NCBI GenBank assembly: GCA_945952025.1
Contig: CAMFGW010000028.1
Coordinates: forward strand, 1-33,790
From: an uncultured Paracoccaceae bacterium
Lineage (GTDB): Bacteria; Pseudomonadota; Alphaproteobacteria; Rhodobacterales; Rhodobacteraceae
Length of the DNA stretch: 33,790 nt
Reading direction: 5' to 3'
The notes below the pieces were generated by a model that had not been told where the DNA came from, did no database searches, and was given only the letters and a program-made list of their open reading frames with translations. Below, one piece after another: positions 23,929 to 33,300 of the stretch. Each line of letters opens with the position of its first letter. The first letter of the stretch is position 1. The translations under genes and the position numbers were made by a program.

Positions 23929-25851
23929 ATGGGCGCGGCTGGCACCTATCGCAGGGTCTATGAAGGCTGGTCGCGCGACCCCGAAGGCTTCTGGATGAAG
24001 GCCGCGGCGGGCATCGACTGGGTCAGGCCGCCGACGAAGGCCCTGAACGCCACCCGCGCGCCCCTTTACGAATGGTTCACGGACGCAGAGGTCAACACCT
24101 GCTGGAACGCCGTCGACCGCCATGTCGAGGCCGGGCGGGGCGAGAACATCGCCATCATCCACGACAGCCCCCTGACCCACACGGTGCGCAAGATCACCTA
24201 CCGCGAGCTTCGCGACAGGGTGGCCCAGCTTGCGGGCGCGCTGCGTGCCAAAGGCGTCGGCAAGGGCGACCGCGTCATCATCTACATGCCCATGGTGCCC
24301 GAGGCGCTCGAGGCGATGCTGGCATGTTCGCGGCTCGGCGCGATCCATTCGGTCGTCTTCGGCGGCTTCGCGGCGGCCGAACTGGCCGTGCGCATCGACG
24401 ATTGCCGCCCCAAAGCGATCATCGCCGCCTCCTGCGGGCTCGAGCCGGGGCGCATCGTCCACTACAAGCCGCTTCTGGACAAGGCGATCGAGCTGGCCAC
24501 CCACAAGCCCGCCTTCTGCGTCATCCTGCAACGCGAACAAGAGGTCGCCCAACTGACCGAAGGCCGCGATGTCGCCTGGCACGCCTTCCAGTACGGGGTC
24601 GCGCCCGCGGATTGCGTCCCGGTCGAGGGCACCCACCCGGCCTATATCCTTTATACCTCGGGCACGACCGGGGCACCGAAGGGCGTCGTGCGCCCGACCG
24701 CCGGGCATCTTGTCGCGCTGAACTGGACCATGTCGGCGATCTATCGCGCGGGGCCGGGCGAGGTCTTCTGGGCCGCATCCGACGTGGGCTGGGTCGTCGG
24801 CCACAGCTACATCTGCTACGCGCCCCTGATCGTCGGCGCCACGACCATCGTCTACGAAGGCAAGCCGGTCGGCACGCCGGACGCGGGCGCTTTCTGGCGT
24901 GTCATCGCCGAGCATGGTGTGAAAAGCTTCTTCACCGCGCCGACCGCCCTTCGCGCGGTGAAGCGCGAGGATCCCGACGGCGCGCTCGTCCAGGACTACG
25001 ACCTGTCGAGCCTGACCGCGCTCTACCTTGCCGGGGAACGGGCCGACCCCGCTTCCATCGACTGGGCGTGGCGCCACCTGAAGGTGCCGGTCATCGACCA
25101 TTGGTGGCAGACAGAGACCGGCTACGCGATCGCGGCAAACCCGCTTGGGATCGAGGAGCTGCCAGTCAAGGCCGGCTCGCCCACCGTGGCCATGCCCGGC
25201 TTCGACGTGCAGGTCCTGGACGAGAGCGGCCAGCCGGTGCCGCCCGGCACGCTCGGCGCCATCGCCGTCCGCCTGCCCCTGCCGCCGGGCTGCCTGCCAA
25301 CGCTCTGGCAGGCCGAGGACCGCTTCATGAAAAGCTACCTCGCCCATTTCCCCGGCTTCTACGAAACCGGCGACGCGGGCTACATCGACAAGGAAGGCTA
25401 CCTCTTCATCATGGCGCGCACCGATGACGTCATCAATGTCGCCGGCCACCGCCTGTCGACCGGCGCGATGGAAGAGGTGCTGACCAGCCATCCCGACGTG
25501 GCCGAATGCGCCGTGATCGGCGTCGCGGACGCGTTGAAGGGCCAGCTTCCCCTGGGGTTCCTCTGCCTCAACAAAGGCGTGACCCGCCCGAGCGAAGAGA
25601 TCGTCAGGGACTGCGTGAAGCTGGTGCGCGACCGGATCGGCCCGGTCGCGGCCTTCAAGCTGGCCTGCGTCGTCGACCGGCTGCCCAAAACCCGGTCCGG
25701 CAAGATCCTGCGCGCGACGATGGCGCGAATCGCCGATGGCCAGCCCTTCAAGATGCCCGCGACGATCGACGACCCCGCGATACTCGACGACATCCGGGCC
25801 GCGCTGGTAACGCTCGGATATGCGCACAATCCCGCTGGTGACGCTACGTAA
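23929..25851 (+). CDS. prpE: Propionyl-CoA synthetase
   Basis: Adenylate-forming ligase activating propionate (some members also acetate) with ATP and CoA. 640 residues. Motifs: ILYTSGTTGAPKGVVRPTAG (P-loop), FWAASDVGWVVGHSYI, WWQTETGYAIAAN, the hinge region ARTDDVINVAGHRLSTGAMEE and catalytic Lys592 in TRSGKILRATM. AGHRLSTG with the PVGTPDAGAFWRVIAEHGVK stretch is characteristic of PrpE rather than Acs. AGGGAAGG precedes the ATG. The upstream TTTGCAAA sites agree with propionate control. Prp/pcc pathway genes themselves lie outside the window. Confidence 0.93.
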   Translation: MGAAGTYRRVYEGWSRDPEGFWMKAAAGIDWVRPPTKALNATRAPLYEWFTDAEVNTCWNAVDRHVEAGRGENIAIIHDSPLTHTVRKITYRELRDRVAQLAGALRAKGVGKGDRVIIYMPMVPEALEAMLACSRLGAIHSVVFGGFAAAELAVRIDDCRPKAIIAASCGLEPGRIVHYKPLLDKAIELATHKPAFCVILQREQEVAQLTEGRDVAWHAFQYGVAPADCVPVEGTHPAYILYTSGTTGAPKGVVRPTAGHLVALNWTMSAIYRAGPGEVFWAASDVGWVVGHSYICYAPLIVGATTIVYEGKPVGTPDAGAFWRVIAEHGVKSFFTAPTALRAVKREDPDGALVQDYDLSSLTALYLAGERADPASIDWAWRHLKVPVIDHWWQTETGYAIAANPLGIEELPVKAGSPTVAMPGFDVQVLDESGQPVPPGTLGAIAVRLPLPPGCLPTLWQAEDRFMKSYLAHFPGFYETGDAGYIDKEGYLFIMARTDDVINVAGHRLSTGAMEEVLTSHPDVAECAVIGVADALKGQLPLGFLCLNKGVTRPSEEIVRDCVKLVRDRIGPVAAFKLACVVDRLPKTRSGKILRATMARIADGQPFKMPATIDDPAILDDIRAALVTLGYAHNPAGDAT

Positions 25852-25909
25852 CGGCGCGGATTCTTGCCGCTTTGACCAGAGGTTAGCGTCCTTTGGACAT
25901 GACCCATTA

Positions 25910-25920
25910 GACAAGTTGTC
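25910..25920. promoter_or_regulatory. Palindrome upstream of the AAA+ regulator gene
   Basis: A perfect palindrome, GACAA-G-TTGTC, lies in the 163-bp gap between prpE and the regulator gene, about 95 bp before its start. ACCCATTAGAC (25902-25912), overlapping it, recurs with one change as ACCCATTGGAC upstream of prpE (23867-23877). An operator role is only a suggestion. Confidence 0.3.
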
Positions 25921-26014
25921 GGATAAACGCCCGTCCCCTAGACCTGTCTCATCAGGAAGTCCCGGTGCCCCTTAACCGTATTGACGGTCGGGCATCGCGT
26001 GTCGTGGTGGAGCT

Positions 26015-26947
26015 ATGTCGTCGGTTAACGGCAACAACGACGGGTCCCGGACCCCGCGCCTGGCGGCGGCCGATCTGGCCGACCCGGCAGGCGGTGGGTT
26101 CGAGGGTGACTCGGACGCGGCGCGGACCTTGCGCCGGCGCCTCGCGGTCGCGCTGGCCACGGATTCGCCGGTGTTCCTGTGGGGCGAAAGCGGCACCGGC
26201 AAGGACCGCGCGGCGCTTCTTCTGCATCGGGCGTCGGGGCCTGCGGACGCGACCTTTCTTCGGCTCGGCCCCGAAGGCGGCTGGCCGGACGATCCGCTTT
26301 CGGCCGCAGCGGGCGGCACGCTTTACCTGGACGGCGTCTGCCTCTTTCCGACCGCGCTCCAGGTCCGGCTCGCGGGCCATCTGCAGGCCGCAGAGACGAC
26401 GCCCCACGACGTGATGCCGCGCATCGTCGCGGCCGATGTCGCCGACCCGAGGGTCCGCCACCGGGACGGCGCGCTTCACGACCAGCTGTTCTTCCGCCTT
26501 TATGTCCTGCCGGCCGCCCTGCCGCCGCTGCGCGACCGGCTGGCCGACCTTTCGGCACTGGCCGCCACCTTCCTTGCGCCCTTCGGCGCCACGCTTTCAC
26601 CCGATGCGCTCGACCTTCTGGCCCGCCACGACTGGCCGGGGAACGTGCGCGAACTTGTCAACCTTCTGAAGGAGGCGCGCGCCATGGCGGCCCTGCCCGA
26701 CAGCGACACGCCCCTGCGCCTGACCGCCGCGCACCTGCCTGCGGCGCTGGCAAGCGGCCCGGCAGTCCTGGCCGACCCGTTCGACGCCTTCGCCGGGCGC
26801 ACGCTTGGCGAAATCGAGCGGCTGGCGATCGAGGCGGCGCTGCGCCGCGCCGCCGGCTCCGTCACCCGGGCGGCCCGCGCGCTGGGCGTCGCGCCCTCGA
26901 CGATCTATCGCAAGATGGAAGCCTGGGGGCCGCAGCCCGACGCCTGA
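26015..26947 (+). CDS. AAA+/Fis-type regulator lacking the sigma-54 contact motif
   Basis: A 310-residue protein built like the core of a bacterial enhancer-binding protein but altered. Walker A GESGTGKD is at 57-64. The segment that should follow, with the GAFTGA sigma-54 loop, is missing: [10 protein letters not shown] runs straight on to the Walker B region. Walker B reads GTLYLDG (101-107), so its usual catalytic Glu is Gly. [17 protein letters not shown] and [10 protein letters not shown] (205-214) are conserved, and a Fis-type helix-turn-helix closes the protein (about 282-301, [20 protein letters not shown]). It has no receiver domain. NtrC of Rhodobacter capsulatus also lacks GAFTGA and works with the housekeeping sigma factor, a likely precedent. 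Targets unknown. Confidence 0.82.
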   Translation: MSSVNGNNDGSRTPRLAAADLADPAGGGFEGDSDAARTLRRRLAVALATDSPVFLWGESGTGKDRAALLLHRASGPADATFLRLGPEGGWPDDPLSAAAGGTLYLDGVCLFPTALQVRLAGHLQAAETTPHDVMPRIVAADVADPRVRHRDGALHDQLFFRLYVLPAALPPLRDRLADLSALAATFLAPFGATLSPDALDLLARHDWPGNVRELVNLLKEARAMAALPDSDTPLRLTAAHLPAALASGPAVLADPFDAFAGRTLGEIERLAIEAALRRAAGSVTRAARALGVAPSTIYRKMEAWGPQPDA

Positions 26948-26948
26948 C

Positions 26949-27725
26949 CTACAGGAACTGCTCGCGCGTCAGCCGCTCTTCCAGCCCGTGACCGGGATCG
27001 AACAGCAGGCGATGCCGGACCGAGGGGTCGGAGCGGACCTCGACCGACACCACGTCGCGCACCGAATTGCGGCTGTCGGCATCCGCCATCACCGGGCGCT
27101 TTTCAGGCTCCAGCACATCGAACCGCACCCGCGCATCTTTGCGCACGATGGCCCCCCGCCAGCGCCGTGGCCGAAAGGCGGCGACGGCGGTCAGCGCCAG
27201 CACATCGGACCCCATCGGCAGGATCGGCCCGTGCGCAGAATAGTTGTAGGCCGTCGACCCCGCCGGCGTCGCGATGAGCGCCCCGTCCGCAATCAGCGCA
27301 TCGAGCCGCTCGCGCCCGTCGACGCTGATCTTCAGCTTCGCTGCCTGCGGTCCCGCGCGCAGAAGCGCCACTTCGTTGATGGCCAGCGCCTCGTGCACCT
27401 GCCCGTCCACCTGCTCCGCCCGCATTCTGAGAGGGTTGATGAACGTATCCTCGGCCGCCGCCAGCCTCTCCCACAGCCGGTCTTCGCGGTAGTCGTTCAT
27501 CAGGAAGCCGACCGTGCCGCAATTCATGCCATAGACCGGAATGTCGCGCGCGCCGTGCTGGTGCAGCGTCTGCAGCATGAAACCGTCGCCCCCAAGGGCC
27601 ACGATCGCGTCGGCCGCCTGGACCTCGGCCTGGCCATAGCGCGCCACAAGCTGGCCGAGCGCCGCTTGCGCGGGCGCCACGTCCGAGGCCAGAAAGGCGA
27701 TGCGCCAGGGTTCCGTGCGGGTCAT
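26949..27725 (-). CDS. nadK: NAD kinase
   Basis: Phosphorylates NAD+ to NADP+. Of the 258 residues, GGDG (45-48) is the nucleotide-binding signature; [14 protein letters not shown] and [19 protein letters not shown] are the conserved substrate-site segments, and the C-terminal half is the beta-sandwich domain. I start at the ATG 27725 (MTRTEPWR); another ATG three codons earlier is possible, and neither has a strong ribosome-binding site. It converges with the AAA+ regulator gene, with no real gap, and diverges from glyA. Confidence 0.95.
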   Translation of the reverse strand: MTRTEPWRIAFLASDVAPAQAALGQLVARYGQAEVQAADAIVALGGDGFMLQTLHQHGARDIPVYGMNCGTVGFLMNDYREDRLWERLAAAEDTFINPLRMRAEQVDGQVHEALAINEVALLRAGPQAAKLKISVDGRERLDALIADGALIATPAGSTAYNYSAHGPILPMGSDVLALTAVAAFRPRRWRGAIVRKDARVRFDVLEPEKRPVMADADSRNSVRDVVSVEVRSDPSVRHRLLFDPGHGLEERLTREQFL

Positions 27726-27908
27726 GGCGACCATAAAGCCGGGCAACGGGGCGAAATCAAGACGAACTGGCCCCCCGCCGGGACAGACTTGTTTCGCACC
27801 GACAGGCAAAAATGTCGTTTCCGTGCTTCCCCCACGTCCAGTGCTTCGCTAATGCTCGCCGAAGCCGCAGGGACAGCGCCGATCGGCCGCGAGGGAAGGG
27901 AACCGCCA

Positions 27909-29206
<1,298 letters not shown>

Positions 29207-29207
<1 letters not shown>

Positions 29208-29239
29208 GGGCCGGTTGAGGGCCGGTTGCGGGCCGGTCG
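29207..29239 (+). repeat. Three tandem 11-bp repeats at the glyA stop codon
   Basis: AGGGCCGGTTG at 29207-29217 is repeated exactly at 29218-29228 and with two changes (CGGGCCGGTCG) at 29229-29239. The first copy begins on the last base of the glyA stop codon. It looks like replication slippage; the GGGCCGG units can also pair with CCGGCCC at 29262-29268. Confidence 0.8.
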
Positions 29240-29240
29240 T

Positions 29241-29264
29241 CGGGGCGTCCGCAAGGGTGCCCCG
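29241..29264. terminator. Hairpin between convergent glyA and a membrane-protein gene
   Basis: CGGGGC (29241-29246) pairs with GCCCCG (29259-29264) around a 12-nt loop, between the ends of two convergent genes. An alternative stem pairs GGGCCGG (29230-29236) with CCGGCCC (29262-29268). No T-tract. A bidirectional terminator is the likely role. Confidence 0.45.
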
Positions 29265-29267
29265 GCC

Positions 29268-29636
29268 CTACAGGTAGCCGCGCCAGAAGAGAACCGCACC
29301 GACCATCACCGCGACTACCAGGAGGATCGAGGCGACGGCGCCCGCAAGGCTCCACAGCACCGCCTTCTGCCGCGCGCCCCTTCCAAGGGGCTTCAGGTGG
29401 CGCACGCAGACGTCATAGGCCTGCGCCGTCTGCGCCGGATCGACCTGCGTCATCAGGCGGGGATTGCGCGACAACTCTTCGTTCTGCACCAGAAGCTGGG
29501 CCGCCGTCGCCACCTTGGCCGGCAGGAACCGCTGCCCACGCCGCAGCTTTTCGGCAAGCCCAGCCCCATTGACGCCCAGACGTGATTCCATCAGCTCGGC
29601 CACGCGATCGGCCATTTGCTGAACCGAGATGTTCAT
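29268..29636 (-). CDS. Hypothetical protein with C-terminal transmembrane anchor
   Basis: A 122-residue protein I do not recognise. The N-terminal 80 residues look helical and soluble (MNISVQQMADRVAELMESRL, then LRRGQRFLPAKVATAAQLLVQNEELS), with DPAQTAQAYDVCVRHLKPLG before a basic patch. One strong transmembrane helix follows (about 95-118), leaving a very short tail: a tail-anchored topology with the N-terminus in the cytoplasm. AAGGGGAAGG supports the ATG at 29636. It diverges from the hydrolase gene. Coding is well supported; function unknown. Confidence 0.75.
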   Translation of the reverse strand: MNISVQQMADRVAELMESRLGVNGAGLAEKLRRGQRFLPAKVATAAQLLVQNEELSRNPRLMTQVDPAQTAQAYDVCVRHLKPLGRGARQKAVLWSLAGAVASILLVVAVMVGAVLFWRGYL

Positions 29637-29711
29637 TTCCTTCCCCTTTCGATCAGATTAACGTCGCCGCCGGCCCCTGAAAAGCGGCGCAGAGGGAAAA
29701 GGGACGCACTG

Positions 29712-30479
29712 GTGCTGAACCGTGTCGAAATGGGCAAAGATGGCGAGCTTGCGCCCCTATTGATCGTCCATGGCCTCTATGGCTCGGCGCGGAACTGGGG
29801 CGCCATCCAGCGCCGACTGGCCGCTGACCGGCGCGTCATCGCGGTCGACATGCGCAACCACGGCGAAAGCCCACGCGCAGACAGCCAGACCTATGCCGAC
29901 ATGGCCGCCGACCTGGCAGAAGTCATCGCGGCCGAGGGGCGGCCCATGGACGTGATCGGCCATTCGATGGGCGGCAAGGCCGCGATGGTGCTGGCGCTGA
30001 CCCATCCGGGCACCGTCAACCGCCTGCTGGTAGCCGACATTGCGCCGGTCCCCTACCCCCATGGCGACGTGAATGCAGGTTATGCCCGCGCGATGCTTGC
30101 GCTCGACCTCGGCGCCATCACCACCCGGTCGGACGCGGACCGCCTGCTCGCGCCCGGGGTCCCGGACCCCGGCACCCGCGCCTTCCTCCTGCAATCGCTC
30201 GACCTGAAGGCCGCGCCGCCACGCTGGCGGCTGAACCTCGACGTCCTGGAACGCGAGATGGACGCGATCACCGGCTTTCCCGACCTGACCGGCCAGTTTG
30301 GCGGCCCGGCGCTGTTCCTGACGGGTCAGATGTCGACCTACGTCCGGCCCGAACATCGCGGGCCGATCAAGGCGCTTTTCCCCAGGGCGATCTTCGCGCG
30401 CCTGCCCGGCGCCGGCCACTGGCTTCACGCCGACGCGCCCCGCCCCTTCGAGGAAGCCGCGCGCGCCTTCTTCCGCTGA
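29712..30479 (+). CDS. Alpha/beta-fold hydrolase
   Basis: A 255-residue alpha/beta hydrolase. LLIVHGLYGSARNWGAIQRRL carries the oxyanion HG motif, VIAVDMRNHGESP the conserved post-strand turn, VIGHSMGGKAAMVLAL the nucleophile elbow (Ser in GHSMGG) and LPGAGHWLHADAP the catalytic His. It is of the YbfF/esterase type. I take the GTG at 29712 as start: it has AAAAGGGA upstream and keeps the first beta strand. A longer in-frame reading overlaps the divergent gene's start, and the next ATG (29730) would cut the first strand. Substrate unknown, probably an ester. Confidence 0.85.
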   Translation: MLNRVEMGKDGELAPLLIVHGLYGSARNWGAIQRRLAADRRVIAVDMRNHGESPRADSQTYADMAADLAEVIAAEGRPMDVIGHSMGGKAAMVLALTHPGTVNRLLVADIAPVPYPHGDVNAGYARAMLALDLGAITTRSDADRLLAPGVPDPGTRAFLLQSLDLKAAPPRWRLNLDVLEREMDAITGFPDLTGQFGGPALFLTGQMSTYVRPEHRGPIKALFPRAIFARLPGAGHWLHADAPRPFEEAARAFFR

Positions 30480-30489
30480 ACTGGCCCGG

Positions 30490-30798
30490 CTAGCAGTCCA
30501 GCCGGAAGCGCGCCTCGCCCGTATCACCCGGCAGGCCCGTGACCATGCTGCCCGGCACCGGGGTGCAGCCCGTCGTGCGGCGGACCGCCTCTTCCATCAG
30601 GCGCGGCACCGGCGCGCGTTCGGCCAGCGTCAGGTAGCCCATGCGGATGACCTCGGCCCGGTCTTCCTTGCGAAAGACCACGAAGTCGATGCCTTCGAGC
30701 GTGATCTCTGATCGGCTGGCGCCGAAGAACTGCGGCGCGGGCTGGGCACCGCAGGCCGCCAGCAGGAAAAGGAGCGCGGGGACGAGGATCTGTTTCAT
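30490..30798 (-). CDS. Small predicted lipoprotein
   Basis: A 102-residue protein with a lipoprotein signal: MKQ, a hydrophobic stretch, then LLAAC with the lipidated Cys at residue 16. The mature part (about 87 residues) has three further cysteines/near-terminal features, including RTTGCTPVPGS and a C-terminal Cys, which could form a disulfide in the periplasm. Convergent with the hydrolase gene. I recognise no family; the cell-envelope location is the secure part. Confidence 0.8.
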   Translation of the reverse strand: MKQILVPALLFLLAACGAQPAPQFFGASRSEITLEGIDFVVFRKEDRAEVIRMGYLTLAERAPVPRLMEEAVRRTTGCTPVPGSMVTGLPGDTGEARFRLDC

Positions 30799-30833
30799 CC
30801 CCCTAGCCTGCCCCAGCCAAGGTTAACGGGCGG

Positions 30834-31043
30834 TTAACGGGCGGATAGCGCCGGGATGGCCATCAGGCCCTCTTCTATCATGCGCGCCACGAACCAGGCG
30901 ACCGGCGCTGCGACCACCGCCCCGGCAATGGCAGCCAGCAGGATCGGCTTCACCGAATACATCCCCATGGTCAGGACGGCGATGACCGCAACCCCCGACA
31001 GGGCGGTCGCGGCGAGCGTATAGATGATCAGAGTGAGGCGCAT
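30834..31043 (-). CDS. Small two-helix membrane protein
   Basis: A 69-residue protein with two hydrophobic helices (about 5-27 and 33-55) separated by a Met-Tyr-Ser-Val-Lys turn, ending in a short polar tail. The ATG at 31043 has AAAGGGGAA upstream. Short proteins of this look are common in Rhodobacterales and are often left unnamed or misnamed. A FNR/NnrR-like palindrome lies 54 bp upstream of the start, which suggests control by oxygen or nitrogen oxides. Confidence 0.7.
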   Translation of the reverse strand: MRLTLIIYTLAATALSGVAVIAVLTMGMYSVKPILLAAIAGAVVAAPVAWFVARMIEEGLMAIPALSAR

Positions 31044-31096
31044 GGCAGTTCCCCTTTCGGCTGCGCGTCTTCTGCGCCAGTGACGGACCCGCGACC

Positions 31097-31110
31097 TTGA
31101 CCTGGGTCAA
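31097..31110 (-). promoter_or_regulatory. FNR/NnrR-like box TTGAC-N4-GTCAA
   Basis: The perfect palindrome TTGACC-TG-GGTCAA fits the CRP/FNR-superfamily pattern TTGA-N6-TCAA (FNR: TTGAT-N4-ATCAA; NnrR/DNR-type sites often carry C and G at the inner positions). It overlaps the lysR stop codon and lies upstream of the small membrane protein gene at 31043. Promoter elements around it were not identified. Confidence 0.5.
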
Positions 31111-32027
31111 CTTTCCGTGATCCGTGCCACAACGGCGCCCTGACGCAGCGCGCGCAGCACGGCAGCCACCGAAGCGCGCGGCCGGGCCGCCGGCCGGGCG
31201 ACCAGCACATAGGGCTGCGGCAGCGGCGCGGCACCGCTGCCGACCGCGACGAGCGAACCCCGGGCCAGATCTGCCGCCGCAAGACGCTCTGGCAGAAGCG
31301 CCGTCCCGATCCCGCAGCGCGCCGCCATCGCCGCATTGTCGAGCCGGTCGATCACGATCCCCCGCGCAGGGTCCGGCGCAGGGCCCCGCCCGGTCGCCGC
31401 AAACCAGGTCGCCCAAGACTGCGGGCTCGCATAATCGGGGCCCCAGCTCGTGTGGATGAGCCGCGCCTCGGCCAGCGCCTCGCCCGGCGCGTCACCCGCG
31501 TGCCCCGGCGCGGCAACGGGCAACATGCGGTCGCGAAACAGCTCCTCGACCGGCAGAGCGGGATAGGCGCCACCGCCATAGGTCAGGCGCACATCGGCGC
31601 CGCGCGGCCCGAGTTCGACCGGATCGTCCCGCTCCTGCACGATCCGAAGGCCGCCAAGGTCGATCCCCGCCGCCGCCAGCACCGGCAAGAGCCACAAGGG
31701 GCCGAGCGACGGCAGGACCGACAGGACGACCCGCGGCCGGGCCGGCAGCGCCCGGACCTCGGCCGCAGCCTCATGCAGCTCGGCAAACGCCGCGGTCAGC
31801 CGCAGATAGAGCGTGCGCCCCGCATCCGTCAGCTCGACCCCGTTCGGCCGCCGCTGGAAAAGCACCTTGCCGAGCCGCTGCTCGAGCGTCCTGACCTGCT
31901 GGCCGACGGCCGTCCCCGACACGCCCAAGACGGCGCCGGCGGTGGCGAACCCACCCGTCCGCGCCGCCGTCTCGAAGGCCTGAAGAGCTGTCAGGGGCAA
32001 CCGGTCGGCGGGGGAAGCTACGCTCAT
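31107..32027 (-). CDS. LysR-family transcriptional regulator (GcvA-like)
   Basis: A 306-residue LysR regulator. The winged helix-turn-helix spans about residues 8-68 (PLTALQAFETAARTGGFATAG, then VGQQVRTLEQRLGKVLFQRR), followed by a linker helix and a periplasmic-binding-protein-like effector domain (about 90-300, with RGADVRLTYGGG and an [15 protein letters not shown] segment typical of the GcvA group). I use the ATG at 32027; a TTG nine bases earlier is possible. It diverges from the Fe(II) oxygenase gene across about 160 bp carrying GGCAA/TTGCC half-sites, so it most likely controls that gene and itself. Confidence 0.9.
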   Translation of the reverse strand: MSVASPADRLPLTALQAFETAARTGGFATAGAVLGVSGTAVGQQVRTLEQRLGKVLFQRRPNGVELTDAGRTLYLRLTAAFAELHEAAAEVRALPARPRVVLSVLPSLGPLWLLPVLAAAGIDLGGLRIVQERDDPVELGPRGADVRLTYGGGAYPALPVEELFRDRMLPVAAPGHAGDAPGEALAEARLIHTSWGPDYASPQSWATWFAATGRGPAPDPARGIVIDRLDNAAMAARCGIGTALLPERLAAADLARGSLVAVGSGAAPLPQPYVLVARPAARPRASVAAVLRALRQGAVVARITES

Positions 32028-32100
32028 CCTGGTCAAGCCCTTCTATCGCTCATGCCGCACCGGCCCCCTCTTTCTGGCATTTTCGCCGCCTTTAGGCCAA

Positions 32101-32139
32101 GGCAAACTTGCCCTCACCCCAAGAACCCTTGCTTGGCAA
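32101..32139. promoter_or_regulatory. GGCAA/TTGCC half-site cluster in the LysR-oxygenase divergent region
   Basis: GGCAA-AC-TTGCC (32101-32112) is a perfect palindrome. A second, TTGC-TTG-GCAA (32129-32139), lies 28 bp further on and reuses the same half-sites. Paired recognition and activation sites in a divergent promoter are the classic LysR arrangement. Binding is inferred. Confidence 0.5.
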
Positions 32140-32189
32140 CGGTCCCGCCCAGGCGCAATTTACACCCAAGCCCCCGGAAAGGACGCGCC

Positions 32190-32987
32190 ATGCAAAGCCT
32201 CGACCAGATCCTCGACCTTCGAACCTACCCGATCGACCGGCCCGACAGCGCCGCCTACAAGGCACTCGTCGCCGATTGCCGCGCGCGCCTGGCAGAGGAC
32301 GGCATGATCGAGCTGAAGGGCTTCCTGCGCCCCGACGCGCTGGAAACGACCGTCGACCTCGCCCGCCCGCGGATGGAAGCGGAAAGCTTCCGCCACGCCC
32401 GCCGCCATACGATCTATTTCCGCGACGCGGTCGAGGGACTGTCGCCCGACCACCCCGCGCTCGCCAAGGTCGAAACGGTGAACCACACGCTCTGCGCCGA
32501 CCAGATCGGCGACACACCGGTCCTGTCGCTGCACGGCCAGCCGACCTTCGCGCGCTTCCTGGCCGACGTGATGGACAAGCCCGCCCTCTACCCGATGGAG
32601 GACAACCTGGCCCGCGTGAACATCCAGGCGAGCCGCCAGGGCGAGGCGCTGAACTGGCACTTCGACCGGTCCGAATTCACCACCACGATCCTTCTGCAGG
32701 CCTCGGAAACGGGCGGCGAGCTGGAATATCGCCGCGACCTCCGGACGGCGGACGATCCGAACTATGACGGCGTTGCCTCAGTCCTGCGCGGAGAGGATGC
32801 GCTGGTGCGCAAGGCCCGCCTCAGCCCCGGCGCGCTCAACGTCTTCAAGGGCGTGAACACGCTCCACCGCGTCGTGCCGGTGTCAGGCCCGACCGAACGG
32901 CTGGTCGCGATCTTCGCCTTCTACGACCGGCCCGGCGTGGTCATGACCGACACGGACAAGACGGGCTTCTATGGCCGCGCCACCTGA
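32190..32987 (+). CDS. 2-oxoglutarate/Fe(II)-dependent oxygenase, HalD/BesD-like with hydroxylase triad
   Basis: A 265-residue cupin-fold oxygenase. The facial triad is visible: His157 and Asp159 in LNWHFDRSEF, and distal His226 in GVNTLHRVVP, with Arg237 (TERLVAIF) suited to bind 2-oxoglutarate. The overall pattern resembles the amino-acid halogenase group (BesD/HalD), but radical halogenases replace the Asp by Gly or Ala; with Asp present this is expected to hydroxylate. The substrate may be a free amino acid, by family analogy only. The start at 32190 follows GGAAAGGA; the frame is open far upstream through lysR, which is not coding. Likely regulated by the divergent LysR. Confidence 0.8.
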   Translation: MQSLDQILDLRTYPIDRPDSAAYKALVADCRARLAEDGMIELKGFLRPDALETTVDLARPRMEAESFRHARRHTIYFRDAVEGLSPDHPALAKVETVNHTLCADQIGDTPVLSLHGQPTFARFLADVMDKPALYPMEDNLARVNIQASRQGEALNWHFDRSEFTTTILLQASETGGELEYRRDLRTADDPNYDGVASVLRGEDALVRKARLSPGALNVFKGVNTLHRVVPVSGPTERLVAIFAFYDRPGVVMTDTDKTGFYGRAT

Positions 32988-33047
32988 TCGTCGCCCGACA
33001 GCCACCGCCCGGAAGAGCGGGGCGGCGGACCGAATCTCCGGCGCCGG

Positions 33048-33087
33048 GGGGCGGCATGTCTTCCCCATGGGGGAAGGCTGCCGCCCC
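33048..33087. terminator. Strong nested hairpin after the oxygenase gene
   Basis: Outer arms GGGGCGGCA (33048-33056) and TGCCGCCCC (33079-33087) enclose inner arms CTTCCCC (33060-33066) and GGGGAAG (33070-33076) with a 3-nt loop. The hairpin starts 61 bp after the oxygenase stop. No T-tract follows, so rho-independent action is uncertain, but the stem is the strongest in the window. Confidence 0.6.
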
Positions 33088-33103
33088 GCCAGCGTTACCT
33101 GAC

Positions 33104-33125
33104 ACCCGGCCGACAGGGACCGGGT
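33104..33125 (-). terminator. Short hairpin beyond the barrel-gene remnant
   Basis: ACCCGG (33104-33109) and CCGGGT (33120-33125) form a 6-bp stem with a 10-nt loop, just past the stop codon of the leftward remnant ending at 33133. Possibly the original terminator of that gene. Confidence 0.35.
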
Positions 33126-33132
33126 GCGCGGC

Positions 33133-33300
33133 TCAGAACGCCAGGTTGCGGCTCAGGCCGAAGGCGCCCGCGGGCCTGTCGCCGTAGATGTTGCGCGGCA
33201 AGGCTTGCGCTGATCGCCACGCTGCTGGTCGGGCCGAGCGGCTGGCTGTAGCTGGCGCCGATCATCGGGCGCTGGCAGTTGCGCCCACCTCCATCCCGCC
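33133..33300 (-). pseudogene. Frameshifted remnant resembling the end of an outer-membrane beta-barrel protein
   Basis: Reading leftward, one frame gives MIGASYSQPLGPTSSVAISA from 33265; after a shift near 33200 another frame gives RNIYGDRPAGAFGLSRNLAF and a stop at 33133-33135. Alternating strand-like residues and a terminal Phe are typical of outer-membrane barrels. Joined, the pieces read as two last strands of one protein, so this is probably the broken 3' end of a barrel gene with its upstream part replaced by IS sequence. The family cannot be named. The call rests on eye reading across two frames. Confidence 0.35.

Noticed and set aside
23836-25914. A long antisense open frame opposite prpE
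   Set aside because: No recognisable domain; PrpE motifs on the plus strand explain the region.
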